A model generated the notes under the pieces. That model saw nothing but the letters and a program-made list of their open reading frames with translations, was not told the DNA's origin and did no database searches. A DNA stretch of 5,580 nucleotides. It comes from Candidatus Iainarchaeum sp. (lineage in GTDB: Archaea; Iainarchaeota; Iainarchaeia; Iainarchaeales; JAGHAR01). The position numbers and the translations under genes were made by a program. The stretch is taken from NCBI GenBank assembly GCA_021161405.1, contig JAGHAR010000032.1:1-5580 (forward strand), read 5' to 3'. Each line of letters opens with the position of its first letter. Position 1 is the stretch's first letter. Positions 5,532 through 5,580 of the stretch are shown piece by piece.

Positions 5532-5580
5532 ATGCCCTGGGTAACGAGCTATCGTATATGGCTTCTGGTAGCAGTTTCTC
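5532..5580 (+). CDS. N-terminus of a probable membrane protein, truncated by window end
   Basis: ATG at 5532 opens a frame that stays open to the window edge and reads MPWVTSYRIWLLVAVS. It begins 1 bp after the nitroreductase stop (TGA-G-ATG), the spacing of a translationally coupled gene. A short polar start with an Arg followed by a hydrophobic stretch looks like a first membrane helix or an uncleaved signal. An MFS-type transporter is one possibility, because such starts are common there, but 16 residues cannot identify a family. No strong ribosome site precedes it (GCTGAG at best). Confidence 0.5.
   Translation, partial: MPWVTSYRIWLLVAVS

Overview
The window is a dense bacterial chromosomal segment of moderate GC with strong AGGAGG-type Shine-Dalgarno sites and almost no non-coding DNA. 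The gene set looks most like Chloroflexota, class Dehalococcoidia: a compact DRG-like GTPase with a TGS domain next to uvrC, and a Xer recombinase followed by a small lysine/arginine-rich protein with a C-terminal membrane anchor. This assignment is inferred from remembered gene neighbourhoods and protein style; no search was run.

Layout. Bases 1-180 hold the C-terminal end of a Cof-type HAD phosphatase on the plus strand. It converges, with an 11-bp gap, on a minus-strand pair: uvrC (2963 to 1140, TTG start) followed after 6 bp by the TGS-domain GTPase (1133 to 192). The 127-bp gap at 2964-3090 is a divergent promoter region. It has a recognisable extended -10 promoter for each direction, and a 6-6-6 inverted repeat exactly frames the -10 of the rightward promoter. 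From there a plus-strand gene string runs to the end of the window: a XerC/D tyrosine recombinase, a 94-aa tail-anchored small protein, protein-L-isoaspartate O-methyltransferase (pcm), a nitroreductase-family flavoprotein, and the first 16 codons of what looks like a membrane protein.

How the genes relate. UvrC (nucleotide excision repair), Xer (resolution of chromosome dimers) and Pcm (repair of damaged aspartyl residues) are maintenance functions. The tight spacing suggests two divergent operons, uvrC-GTPase and xer-small protein-pcm-nitroreductase-membrane protein. No mobile element, CRISPR array, RNA gene or clear intrinsic terminator was seen. Most of the window is ordinary housekeeping sequence. 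The parts most worth a second look are the noncanonical switch II region of the GTPase (DTPP instead of DxxG), the palindrome around the xer -10, the unassigned tail-anchored small protein, and the altered SAM-binding segment of Pcm.
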